Positions 50,117-60,257 of a stretch of DNA of 64,000 nt are shown in pieces. Position 1 is the stretch's first letter. Each line of letters opens with the position of its first letter. The stretch lies in contig OX442315.1 of NCBI GenBank assembly GCA_949358305.1, positions 2,170,001 to 2,234,000 on the forward strand. Direction: 5' to 3'. Source of the DNA: Strigamia acuminata. Its lineage: Eukaryota; Arthropoda; Chilopoda; Geophilomorpha; Linotaeniidae. Both the position numbers and the translations under genes were made by a program. The notes beneath the pieces were generated by a model, which was not told the DNA's origin, did no database searches, and was given only the letters and a program-made list of their open reading frames with translations.

Positions 50117-52313
50117 ATGGCCTTTAAGCTCAACTCGCGTTCTCGAATGAAAATCCGTCAATTGGTAGAAAAGTATAATGCACCCACAGATACCAACTAC
50201 GCTTTCTTAAGCATCGTGCGAAAGATAAACGACCGTAAACTTAATTTGCTTTTCCGCTTCTTTTGGAGCTTCATTCTCCTTCTGAGCATACTTCTCTGCA
50301 TTGCATTGATCTATGACCGGTTTGCCTACTACCAGTCCGAGCCATCAATTGTCAACATTTACAGCCGAGAGGTCAACACCATTGACTTTCCCCGTGTCAA
50401 CGTGTGTACGACCACAACCCCCGAGTTTACGGAGTTTGCTTTGAAGGTCAATAATGGCAAGATTCCTCATACTCTGTCGCTATCATGCATGGCACCGTTG
50501 ATTAAATACAATGGATTCGAGAGTGCATCAAAACTGTGGTCCCTGTTGAACAGTAGTCGTATTATTGACAGCATTCACTTTCTCCAGGTAATGACAAAAA
50601 TCCTTCTCCCTTTGTTCAATTTTATAATATTGACAAATTTCTTTTTTGAGAATCCATCCGAAAACCTGAAAGAAAATTTAACGTATCTGTCCACTCCTAT
50701 AGGGTTGTGTGTAGCTATCAGCATTGGTAAGAATATCTCATTTCAGTTCATTTATGCAAATTTCTCAATTTTACATTTTCTAGTAATTTAATTTGTAAGT
50801 TAAAATTTTTGATTTAAGTCTACTACCATTGTGATTTGTGATAGGAACCTTCTCAGCTGATACATGCATTCAATAAAGCAAAACACGGTTGAGAAGCTCG
50901 ATGTAAATTTTGTTTTGACCCCGGTTGCAACAACAAAAATAGCAAAATCTTTAGAGCAGGGGTCGGCAAGTAACTTTAAGTGGGGTCCGGATACTATTGA
51001 AAATTTTTATCGAGGTCCAGAAAAAAACACTTGAAAACCTTAGAAAACGGAAAAAACGCTTAAAAACCAAATAAACCCCCAATAAACACACACAACCCAA
51101 AAAATACCAATAAAACCTAAAAAATATGAAAAAACAGAAAAAACAAGAAAAAAACACTGAAAAACCAAAGAAACCGGAGCATAAATCACACCAAGAACAT
51201 GAAGTGCCGTTACAGGCAGTTTGAATTCTCCTGTTGTGTTAATTCTCTATTGAATGTGTGAATTGTTTTTCATCAAAGTGTTTTTCTTGCTCGTTGCAAG
51301 TGAGTTGTGGGCTTAACGGGAATGTGTGATAAATCCACTGATGTAAAAATATTTGACTAAGTTTTGGTAGACAGCCTACAACATTTATAAGCATTTACAA
51401 TATTCTTATGTTTGAATTTGTTTTGTTTAGATCAACAAGTTGATTTATCGAATCCAAAAATGCAATTGGTTTTTAAATTTGATGAAATGAATTTTGGCAA
51501 CAGATGTTCAATTCCGCTATTTAAGGTGAATTTTTAGTAGACTTAGATCTGGAAATATTATTATTATTATTTGTTTGTAGGTGAATTCAAGAGTGGGCTC
51601 GAGCTCCAAAATTTGGGATCGAGCACACTTCAAATCTGCAAATATGAGCTTAGTTTGGTGCAACAAAGGAATTGTTGCACCTAAACGGTTAATTTGTAGT
51701 TCACCCCAGCCAAACTGGGGTGCAGTGTGCCTAAGGAGTTTTCAACCCAAGACACAAAATAACAAATATTTCTTAAGTGGTGATGATAACTTTATTCAAA
51801 TGTAAAATGAGATCACCACATGAGTTATTTAAAATGACTACCGTACTTTTAAAATTCCAAATCCTAAGAAAATTAATTTTACACCAATTGCTCTAGTCTA
51901 GTGTACGGGATTTAGGATTACTTGGTTTTTGAGATTGAGAAACATATACGGTATATCTCTTAATTTTCTTACATGGTTTTAAAGCTGTTGGCTCATGGGA
52001 CATTTTAATTTCTGTTCTTGCAAACTAATTATTCTTCTTACATTTTCATTAGTTTCTGCTGTTAAACAAGGCAAATCCCACTTTTTCACTAACAAATGAT
52101 GGTACTTTGTCTTTGAAATATACAACACTAAGCCTTGCAACTATTCAAAAAGTATGTTTCCTTTAAAGTATGTCAGGGCTGATGCTCATTTTCTTGTCTA
52201 TAGTATGAATTTTTGAACAAAACCAAGCGACAGTGCACTTCAGATGAGAATTATGCTTCATGTGAAGCAGATTGTATACAACAGCAAATGAAGAAATCGA
52301 AATTACGTTGCAG
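50117..52313 (+). CDS. DEG/ENaC sodium channel gene, last exon absent
   Basis: Exons 50117-50587, 50651-50726, 51431-51525, 52053-52151 and 52204-52313 join with matching phases and consensus splice sites. Exon 1 holds the cytoplasmic start, TM1 (about 52-72, FFWSFILLLSILLCIALIYD) and the post-TM1 motif IDFPRVNVCTT. Exon 2 has TPIGLCVAI, matching the G-x-C position of gene 1. Exon 4 (ending in IQK) and exon 5 (ENYASCEADC, 110 bases, ending in phase 2) match exons 3 and 4 of the gene at 8470. The product would be a plasma-membrane sodium channel subunit. The exon with TM2 and the pore is not in the window; from about 52380 rightward there are only mobile elements. The gene is either broken or has a very long last intron. 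Confidence 0.8.
50957..51240 (+). mobile_element. Possible hAT end in an intron
   Basis: CAGGGGTCGGCAAG is a typical hAT/MITE end sequence, but no inverted partner was found, so only one end may remain. Confidence 0.35.
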
Positions 52314-52379
52314 GTTGGTTAACTAATGTTTGGTTACAGTTTAAAGATTTATTCACAATTTTGTTTGCATTACATTTGA

Positions 52380-53050
52380 AAATGATGTGATGGGGATACG
52401 GTCTGACCCGCCATGGTATGGGGATTTACCACGGTGGGAGGGACGCATACATCACGTAATAACAAGATAGGGACTCAGATTGTTGGGTTTTGGCCTTTAA
52501 TCGTTGTCTAGGAGTTGGGTCACCTATCTTACAGTGTGGCTGTGCTGCTAGGCACGCTACACCTGTGTCCGACCCGTTACACAGGGCGTGAGCCCCATGG
52601 ATGACGTGGTCGGTCGCGTTGGACAAACATTCTGTTGTACTTACCTGTACGACCGATGTAGCCGCTCATGGAGGCTGCAGCAGGCACATCTTCCTGCTAC
52701 TGAGCGTCACAGTGGTGAATGATGAGAGCAGCAGAGTCAGCAGTTGTCTCTGCTGTGGTTGGGACCGTGGCAGCTCACCCTGGCACGTCTTCACCCTCGG
52801 CTCTCTCAGTAACGTCTCTCTCTCACCACACCACTCAACTCCTTCCTCCCCTGCTAGGCCGGTCCACTCTTCCAAGAGGAAAACGGCTTGGAGCCACCTT
52901 GGATAAACAAAGAAGGACTAGTCACTCCTATTGTCCAGGCTGAAGGGCACGTTTCCGGAAATGGTTACCCTTAAACTCCACCTAGTGGTGGAATTTACAA
53001 CTATTCAGACAAACAATCAACCTGATACACGTGTGAAAACTGACCGTTTT
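52380..53050. repeat. GC-rich block of unknown origin
   Basis: This block is clearly more GC-rich than its surroundings and starts and ends sharply. Its short frames have no recognisable product. Minus-strand ACAG|GTAAGTAC at about 52647-52636 looks like a splice donor. It may be an untranslated part of an unknown element, a SINE or a displaced exon. Confidence 0.4.
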
Positions 53051-53264
53051 ACATGTGCTATTTTTCTCATTTTCTAATTTCCTTCACTTTCCCTTTAATC
53101 AGTTATTTTATTGTATTTTATTTCGTTCTATTTTTGTGTTATCTATTTTAAATATTGTATTCAATATTTGTATTTTGTTTGATTTGATTTGGCTTTATAA
53201 TATTCAGTATTACTAACCTTTATTTTATATTTAGATAATAATTAAATGTTATATTTTATTTCTC

Positions 53265-54203
53265 AATAGAGGTTTTGCGATTTCACTTTTTATAAGTATA
53301 ACTTATAACTTATAAAAAGTGAACCTATAAGTTATAAGTTATAATTTATACGTTATAAGTTCATTCATTTTGCGATTGAACTTTTTTGGAACATATAACT
53401 TTTACATATAAAAACTAAAAGTGATATCTGTTAAAGTGTTCTTAAATTTTTATACCTTTTCTTTTCTTTTATTTATTCATTTATTTATTTTTATTTCTTA
53501 TGAAAATTATTGTGTGTGTGTTTGTGTGTTTTTTCTACCTCCCTGCACGCCTCGTCAAAGCTTTGTTTAGCCGCATTTGTGCGATTGAATGCGGCCGAAC
53601 ATCGCCCGCCTTCGACCGTACAAATGCGGGCGATGTTCGGCCGCATTCGATTGCACAAATGCGGGTGATGTTCGGCCGCATTCGATTGCACAAATGCGGG
53701 CGATGTTCAGTCGCATTTGAGCGATCGAATGCGGCCGAACATCGCCCGCATTCGACCGTACAAATGCGGGCGATGTTCGGCCGCATTCGATTGCACAAAT
53801 GCCGGCGATGTTCGGCCGCATTCGATTGCACAAATACGGACGATGTTCAGTCGCATTTGAGCGATCGAATGCAGCCGAACATCGCCCGCATTTGTGTGAT
53901 CGAATGCGGGCGATGTTCGGCCACATTCAATCGCAATAATGCGTCCAAACATCGCTTTGACGAGGCCACACACGAGGCGATCTATCGCTAAAAAAAATGG
54001 CGCCTTGTTTTGGCCAATTATTGACCAATGCGCATGCGCGCCCTATACGTACTGCACGTATAGGGCAACGTATAGGGCAACGTATAGTTCAAATCTATAC
54101 GTTCATTTTTCAATTTTTCAAACGTATAACTTATACTTTTTACTTATAAGTTATAAGTTATAAGTTATAAGTTTAAAAAAAGTCCAATCGCAAAACCTCT
54201 ATT
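53265..54203. mobile_element. TIR element carrying a GC-rich minisatellite
   Basis: The ends are AATAGAGGTTTTGCGATT and its reverse complement. Next to each lie palindromic ACTTATAAGTTATAA runs. No clean target duplication was found. There is no transposase. The centre is the minisatellite at 53565-53945. Confidence 0.7.
53565..53945. repeat. 35-bp minisatellite in mixed orientation
   Basis: About eleven copies of a 35-bp unit around GCGGGCGATGTTCGGCCGCA, some direct and some inverted. Open frames run through it on both strands, but they are repeat artefacts. Confidence 0.9.
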
Positions 54204-54510
54204 TGCACTAGTTTTGGCCTCAGCCCCCAACTTTGGAATGTGGCTGGGGCAATAAAGTTAGGAGTGTTTGCTCCAATGGGAGCTTCTTTGTATATACTGT
54301 ATGTTTTCAGAGGGTAATAAAAGAGTCACCCTAGTGTACATTACATCTGCAAGCTGAATAGTCGTGTTTTTTCAACTCTCTACACCATTTTTGACATTTA
54401 TATTTCATCACACCTTCAGAACAATAATTTATAATCACAGATTTTAGATTTGGTGCCGAAACCCGGGAATACCCCACTATCAAAAAATGGTTAGAAATTA
54501 CGAGTTGAAG
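54204..54510 (+). repeat. BEL-like LTR end, primer site and first gag codons
   Basis: The stretch resembles the end of an LTR (AATAAAAGAGTC), then has the 18-base primer site TGGTGCCGAAACCCGGGA at 54451-54468. An ATG at 54487 opens MVRNYELKG, nearly the same as the BEL Gag start MVRNFELKN at 36484. After about nine codons the similarity stops and Copia sequence begins in a different frame. Confidence 0.7.
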
Positions 54511-55526
54511 GGAATTCCAGCGCAAGGCGGGAAACAAACTTTTTCGCAAGTGCTCCGCAACAGTTGCCCACAATTCACTTCATGCAATCACATGAATGGA
54601 TCGTGGATTGTGGGGCAACCGATCATGTGTGCCACGTTCAAGCATGGTTTCAAGACTTTGTCAAAGTTGTGCCCTTTAATATCGCTTTAGGCCAGGGACA
54701 TTCCGAAGTTCTAGGAAAGGGCAAAGTCCAGATTATCTCCATGATCAACAACGTAGAATGTGTCGTAAATCTCCAAGATGTGTTGTATGCGCCAAAATTT
54801 GAGGCGAATTTGATTTCAGTGTCAAAAATGGATAAAACTAAACATCACATCCATATTTGGAATGGAGACGTTTATGTCTACAAATCCGACATTAAGCATC
54901 CAATGCTTCGGGCCAAAGAAAAGGGCGGCCTTTACTATGTTGACGGCTTGTGCCCACCTTCAACGTTGATATCAACAGTGGATGTGCCTATTGCGCAGTC
55001 GACCGCTCCGACCCGAACATTAGTCACGACAGAAGAGGATTTCATCCAGTATCCAAGGGCAAAGAAAAAGTCGAAAGATCCTGAACTTTTTACTGATTTT
55101 CGGCTCGAATTCCCTCCTTTGCCAAATGAAATTCCTCCACCTGCACCAATCAAAGTAACCCAGTCCAAGACACCTCCTGTACCTGTTCCTACCAATCCTT
55201 TACCTCAAGTCTCATCCTTTGCCGATACAATAAAGGCAATTCCTTCAACTTCCAAACCGAATCTAAAATCGGCGAATCAAAAGAAAGTTGCAGCGCCTAC
55301 AGTCAAAAAGGATGCGACTGGGATATGGCACAGCAGATTGGGGCATCTTCACACCAATGCTATGAAACTTTTGGCCGGAAATGAACAAGTTTATGGTGTG
55401 ACGCCGGCAGAAGTGAACAAAGAACTATCGTGTAATCATTGTCGAATTGCGAAATCAACGCGCATTTCTCATAAACCTGATGAACATCCTATTTCTACAA
55501 AGGCTCTAGATCTCCTACACATGGAC
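54511..55526 (+). pseudogene. Copia protease and pre-integrase region, first copy
   Basis: Copia polyprotein sequence with the protease site IVDCGATDH (D-C-G instead of D-T/S-G), ALGQGHSEVLGKGKV, LQDVLYAPKF, a Pro-rich linker and the HHCC region (IWHSRLGHLHTNAMKLL, CNHCRIAK). It runs to LLHMDV, the first integrase motif, then jumps to a second, diverged copy. Most of Gag is missing. A truncated module that cannot make a working polyprotein. Confidence 0.85.
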
Positions 55527-58415
55527 GTTATGTCACGACAGAAGTGGATTTTGAGAACATTCCGAAACCGAAGAAGGGGAAATCGAGACAAGGAGACATT
55601 ACGGATTTTCGCATAGAAATGCCACCAATTCCGAAACAAATTCCGAATCAAATCGTCAATCCTATCCAGTCTCAAACTGCTACCAAATCCACCAATGTCC
55701 AGCCTGATCCTCCTATCCATTCCTATTCCAACGTTCTCCAATCCATTCCGACAACGCCATTACCTAATACTCCTCCTGCCATACCTCCTCCTCCGAGCAA
55801 TCCTTCTAAGTCACCAAAGAAGGCAATTGCTAACCCTGCAAACGTAAAGGATGCTACGGGTCTATGGCATAGCAGATTAGGGCATTTGCACACAAATGCA
55901 ATGCGCCTGTTGGCGAATAACGATCAAGTTTACGGAATGGAACCGGGAGAAGTAAAACAAGAACTTGCTTGCAATGACTGCCGTCTTGCAAAATCAATCA
56001 AGATTTCACACAAACCGGACCTTCACCCGAGTACTACTAAAGCACTCGACCTCCTGCATATGGACGTGTGGGGCCCGGCTCCTGCAACATCTTTCGGTGG
56101 AGCTCGTTTTGTCCTAACAATCATAGATGACGCCACGAGGTATACTTGGATTACCCCATTGGCGCAAAAGTCCCAAGTCTTCGCATGTTTTAAGGACTTC
56201 GCCGCTAGAGTCGAACGGGTTGCGAACACAACAATCAAAGCCATTCGCACAGACCGCGGCGGCGAGTTCATGTCAAATGAATTCGAGCGCTATTTGAAAG
56301 ACAAAGGGATCCAAGGACAGCGAACGAACCCATCGAGCCCACAGATGAATGGAACGGCCGAACGCATTAACAGGACGATGGCAGATAACATCCGCGCGAT
56401 TCATGAAGAAACTAAACTTCCGGCCGGTCTATGGGCAGAGCTTGCAGTAACTTTCGCTTATATCAAGAACAGAAGTCCTCACTCACGCTTGAAAAATCAA
56501 GTTCCATATGTACTCTGGCGTGAACGAGCACTATCTTTACGACACTTACGAAAGATAGGATCTAAATGTTGGGTCCACTACACAGCGCCAGGCCGTAAAA
56601 AGCTTGAGCCACGCGCATGGGAAGGATACCTCGTTGGTTACGCGGTTGCAACACGTGGCTACAGGATTTGGAATCCCATTGACAATAAAGTCACCGAATC
56701 AGCCCACGTTCGCATAGACGAACATCAATCGTACCGCAAATTTCTACGAAATATACCAAATGGCAACAACGAGTCCTTTTACGAACCCAACAATGAACAA
56801 CAAAGAGTGTCATTCAACGACACCATCCAATATGCGGACTGGTCGATCAAGCCAGCATCAGATGATGAGCATTCGATATCCGAAGAAAAATCTGTATCCA
56901 AGTCGGCTTCTAAATCAAAGACGCCTCCTATGCAGATTGTTCACATTCCACCCCCATCAACGCCGGAACGACAATTATTGGAACTTTGTGCATCAACATT
57001 GCCAACTCCAGCTCGTGGTTCCGTATCGCATCCGATTACTAATGAGGAACATGAACAGATAGCTGAAGGGCAGGACACCGACGATGACGTTGAGCAGATC
57101 GAGGAATTTGCGGTTCAACCGGACGCGGAAGAATTGCGACTGAATCAGTCTGCCCATGTGTCACCGGAAACGTCCAATGCCAGTTCTCCCGGCCTTTCAC
57201 CACCGATATCACCAAATCGTTTCATCACGTTACGAAAGAAAGCTGGTCCAAATATTCTGCAGCACACAATGCCAATCTTTGATCAGGGGCAAATGTCTCC
57301 ATTGCCTCCTGGAGCAACACATGTTGCAGCTCCTTCTGCCGGCAAGACATCATTCTATTGGCGTTATGTCGGCGGGAACACAGTGTTTCGCAGATGGGTT
57401 CGCGAAGAACACCTACGAAAGGACCAGCAGCCAGGTTCGATAGATATCGACGTCTACTATTTTCCCGAACCCGGCCTTCGACTTCGATCTCGCAGAGACG
57501 TCGAAGAATTCTGTGTCATGAACAATCTCCCTTACGACCCAGAGTTATTCTTTTTCGGCAACATAGAACATACGCTACCGACGATTCCTCTTCTACCTCG
57601 GCACGTTTCTCACCTCTGTCGCACCGAACCGTCATCGTATGCGGAAATTCCCAAATTCGACGACGCTCCAAAATGGCGTGAAGCCATTGATGAAGAGTTA
57701 GGAACTTTCAAAGAGCGTGAAATTTATGTCGAAGTGCCGAAACCGCCCGATACGACAATCCTGGGCTGTAAGTGGATTTTTAAACTCAAATCAGATGCGA
57801 CCGGCAAGATTACTCGATATCGTGCTCGACTTGTCGCCCAAGGCTTTCGCCAAACCTTCGGAATCGACTACGACGAAGTCTTTAGTCCAGTTGTAAATTT
57901 CGTCCTCATTCGTCTATTCTTTTGCCTTTTGGTAGTGCTACGAGGATGGAAAGATGCACACCTCGACGTCAAATGTGCATACCTGTATGGGGACCTGGAG
58001 CACAAGGTCTATATGCGCATCCCGGCAGGTGCCACCTGTAATCACCCCGACAACGTTTGGTTACTCGTGAAATCCCTTTACGGACTACACCAGTCTGGTC
58101 GACAATGGTATTTGAAACTGGACGAAGCACTTCGAGCCCTCGGATTCCGGAAAATGCCCGCATGCAACTGCGTGTACATCTACGGCAATTGCGCAGTCAT
58201 GTTAGTCTACGTCGATGATATCGTACTTTTCTATGCAGCCGACAGTGTTTTGGACCGGATTATTCGACTTATTACTTCGAAATTCGACATCGTCAACCTC
58301 GGTCCAATCACCAAACTGCTAGGAGTCGAGTTTATCCGCGAGATGGGACGCACTTACATCTCTCAACGTGCGTACATCGCTAAACTCGTTCAGAAGTACG
58401 GTACATCGACAAATC
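55527..58415 (+). pseudogene. Copia integrase and reverse transcriptase, second copy
   Basis: From 55544 the frame repeats the linker and HHCC region (LWHSRLGHLHTNAMRLL, CNDCRLAK), then carries the full integrase (HMDVWGPAP, RTDRGGEF, GTAERINRT), a Ser/Pro-rich linker and reverse transcriptase (LVYVDDIVLFYA). All the metal-binding carboxylates are visible. The frame is open for about 950 codons and is then cut at 58416 by a short insertion. With no Gag and no start of its own it is counted as a broken element. Confidence 0.88.
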
Positions 58416-58776
58416 TGTTGGGGAAATTCAGGCCTGTGGTGAGTCTGGAAAAGCAGGAATCCATTTTTCAGAGTTTGGCTAACATGCCAAACTGTTGGCA
58501 GCCATCTTTAATGCATGAAGTTAAAAACAGCAATGACACATGTTAGAGAGTATGTACTCTCAGCATTGCAAAACAAAGAACAAATCATAAATACAATTGA
58601 TAACAAATGAGGAGACTTGTCCTATTAAAAGTCAATAACCAAATACAGGTGAAAATAAACATAACAAATGATAAGCTGCCAACATAAATGACAACAATAC
58701 AAATCATACAGCAAATCATATAAATATACAAGAGTTGTATATATATGGCAGTTGTTAAACAACCGAACACCTTACA
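58416..58776. mobile_element. Small insertion in Copia, probably a solo LTR
   Basis: 361 bp with TG...CA ends (TGTTGGGG to CTTACA) and a 4-bp duplication AATC at 58412-58415 and 58777-58780. It could instead be read as an 8-bp duplication ACAAATCT without inverted ends. It does not match any other LTR here. Confidence 0.6.
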
Positions 58777-58780
58777 AATC

Positions 58781-59526
58781 TCCAACAAAATCGACTCGTG
58801 AAGGTGCCAGTGACACCCGGAACCACATTAGTTCGAGCATCGACAGAAGACCTGATCGATTTTCCTTACCGCTCACTTATCGGGTCATTACTCTTCCTGG
58901 CATCGAGAACGCGCCCCGACATCTTATTCTCCGTCATCTCGCTTTCGCAATTTAACACTTGCTACGACAACACCCACATCCGAGCCCTACTTCAAGTTCT
59001 CCAGTACGTGGCGAATACTATTGATTACCGTATCGAACTTTCGAACTGCGCCTCAAGCCAGTTATGGGCATATACGGATGCATCGTGGGCTAGCGATTTG
59101 GCGACATCTTTAAGTTTCGGTGGCTACATTACATATATCGGGAACGTGCCAATTGGCTGGTCGTGTCGGAAACAATCGACTGTTGCGTGTTCAACTATGG
59201 AAGCGGAATTTCTCGCCCTAGTTGAATGCGTAAAGGAAACCTTTTGGCTCGATAACATCTTCACCGAATTCCCGATTTTGAACCGCCTGTCTCGTCCGAT
59301 TATTTATTCCGATGCCCTAGCCAGCATACAATTCACATCTAACGACGTGGAAAACTCGAAGACGAAGCATATCCGCGTCAAGTATCACTGGCTTAGGGAA
59401 TGGTATACGGCAGGCTGTTTTGATCTCCGAAAAGTGTCCAGCGAGCACAACGTCGCGGACATATTCACTAAGTGGCTCAGTTCTGAGCGTCTTCAGTCGT
59501 TGATCTCTCGTGTGTTCCGACTTTAG
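58781..59526 (+). pseudogene. Copia RNase H, after the insertion
   Basis: This continues the interrupted polyprotein: VKVPVTPGTT, FPYRSLIGSLLFLAS, AYTDASWASD, MEAEFLALVECVKE, KTKHIRVKYHWL and VADIFTKWLS, with a stop at 59524-59526. It includes the block that the Copia at 17194 has lost. Apart from the insertion the frame is intact. Confidence 0.88.
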
Positions 59527-59720
59527 ACTTTACCGTGACATTCTTTCGTTATTTACCCGACTTCGAGGATCGCCAAGTTTCTGTGGGAATATTCGGGCCT
59601 ACGTGGCGTACCCGGCTTGGCGATTCGACTCTATTATTTATTTTCGATTACCTGTATCTACTGTAATTCCAGTAACTGTATTTTGTTTCCCCTGATTCTA
59701 TCTCCATCGAAAGGGGGAAT
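59527..59720 (+). other. Copia 3' untranslated region
   Basis: A short stretch ending in the polypurine tract GAAAGGGGGAAT. Confidence 0.75.
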
Positions 59721-60257
59721 TGTTGGTCTATAGGACCGCCAGTTATGTCGATGTGACATAAAATCATATTCTTATTGGTTAATTATTTAACTCCGATGTA
59801 TTTATCTCGTTTTTATTTATATCCGATGATATTTGTTTATTTAGCTATTTTACATTTGTTTATTACTGTTTAACACACAGTATCATGCTGTGTCCAGTGT
59901 TTCCTATTAATTCTCAATTTATTTGATTATATAATTCCAATTCACGACACCAGGTGTCGTTCTTGTATCACTTGCTTTTCCAAGATGGCGGCGACCAGCG
60001 CCTGGCTCTCGCCTCATGGTTTTTCATATGTTTTCCCACTTGTATGTGAGTATTTTCCTTTGATTAAATTGCTTTTATGTTTTTAAGCACTTGTACGTTT
60101 AATTCCCGGCATATAAGCGAGGTTTCGCGGCCGTTTCGTCCACTCATTATTGCCGAAGTCGCCCATACGCGCGTACGAGGCGTACGACGCGTTTTTGCTC
60201 ATTTGCGCCCGAGATTTCGAGCATTTTTGGTTGTTTTTCCTCTGCTACCGACCTACA
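59721..60257 (+). repeat. Copia 3' LTR
   Basis: 537 bp, TGTTGGTC to GACCTACA. AAGATGGCGGC at 59982-59992 matches the motif in the other Copia LTRs. To its right the minus-strand BEL starts abruptly, so the Copia 3' end landed in that BEL (right flank GGATT). No 5' LTR of this type is present. Confidence 0.85.

Noticed and set aside
51581-51805. 74-codon frame between channel exons, first considered as an exon
   Set aside because: Neighbouring exons join in phase without it, it does not resemble the family, and it contains small hairpins typical of a repeat.
52640-52655. ACTTACCTG, resembling the start of U1 snRNA
   Set aside because: The following sequence does not match U1; it is better read as a splice donor on the other strand.
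53565-53945. CRISPR-like array
   Set aside because: Units abut with no unique spacers, orientations vary, and the genome is eukaryotic.
53491-53991. Long open frames on both strands (up to 163 codons)
   Set aside because: They run through the 35-bp minisatellite. Period 35 shifts through all frames and the motifs simply repeat.
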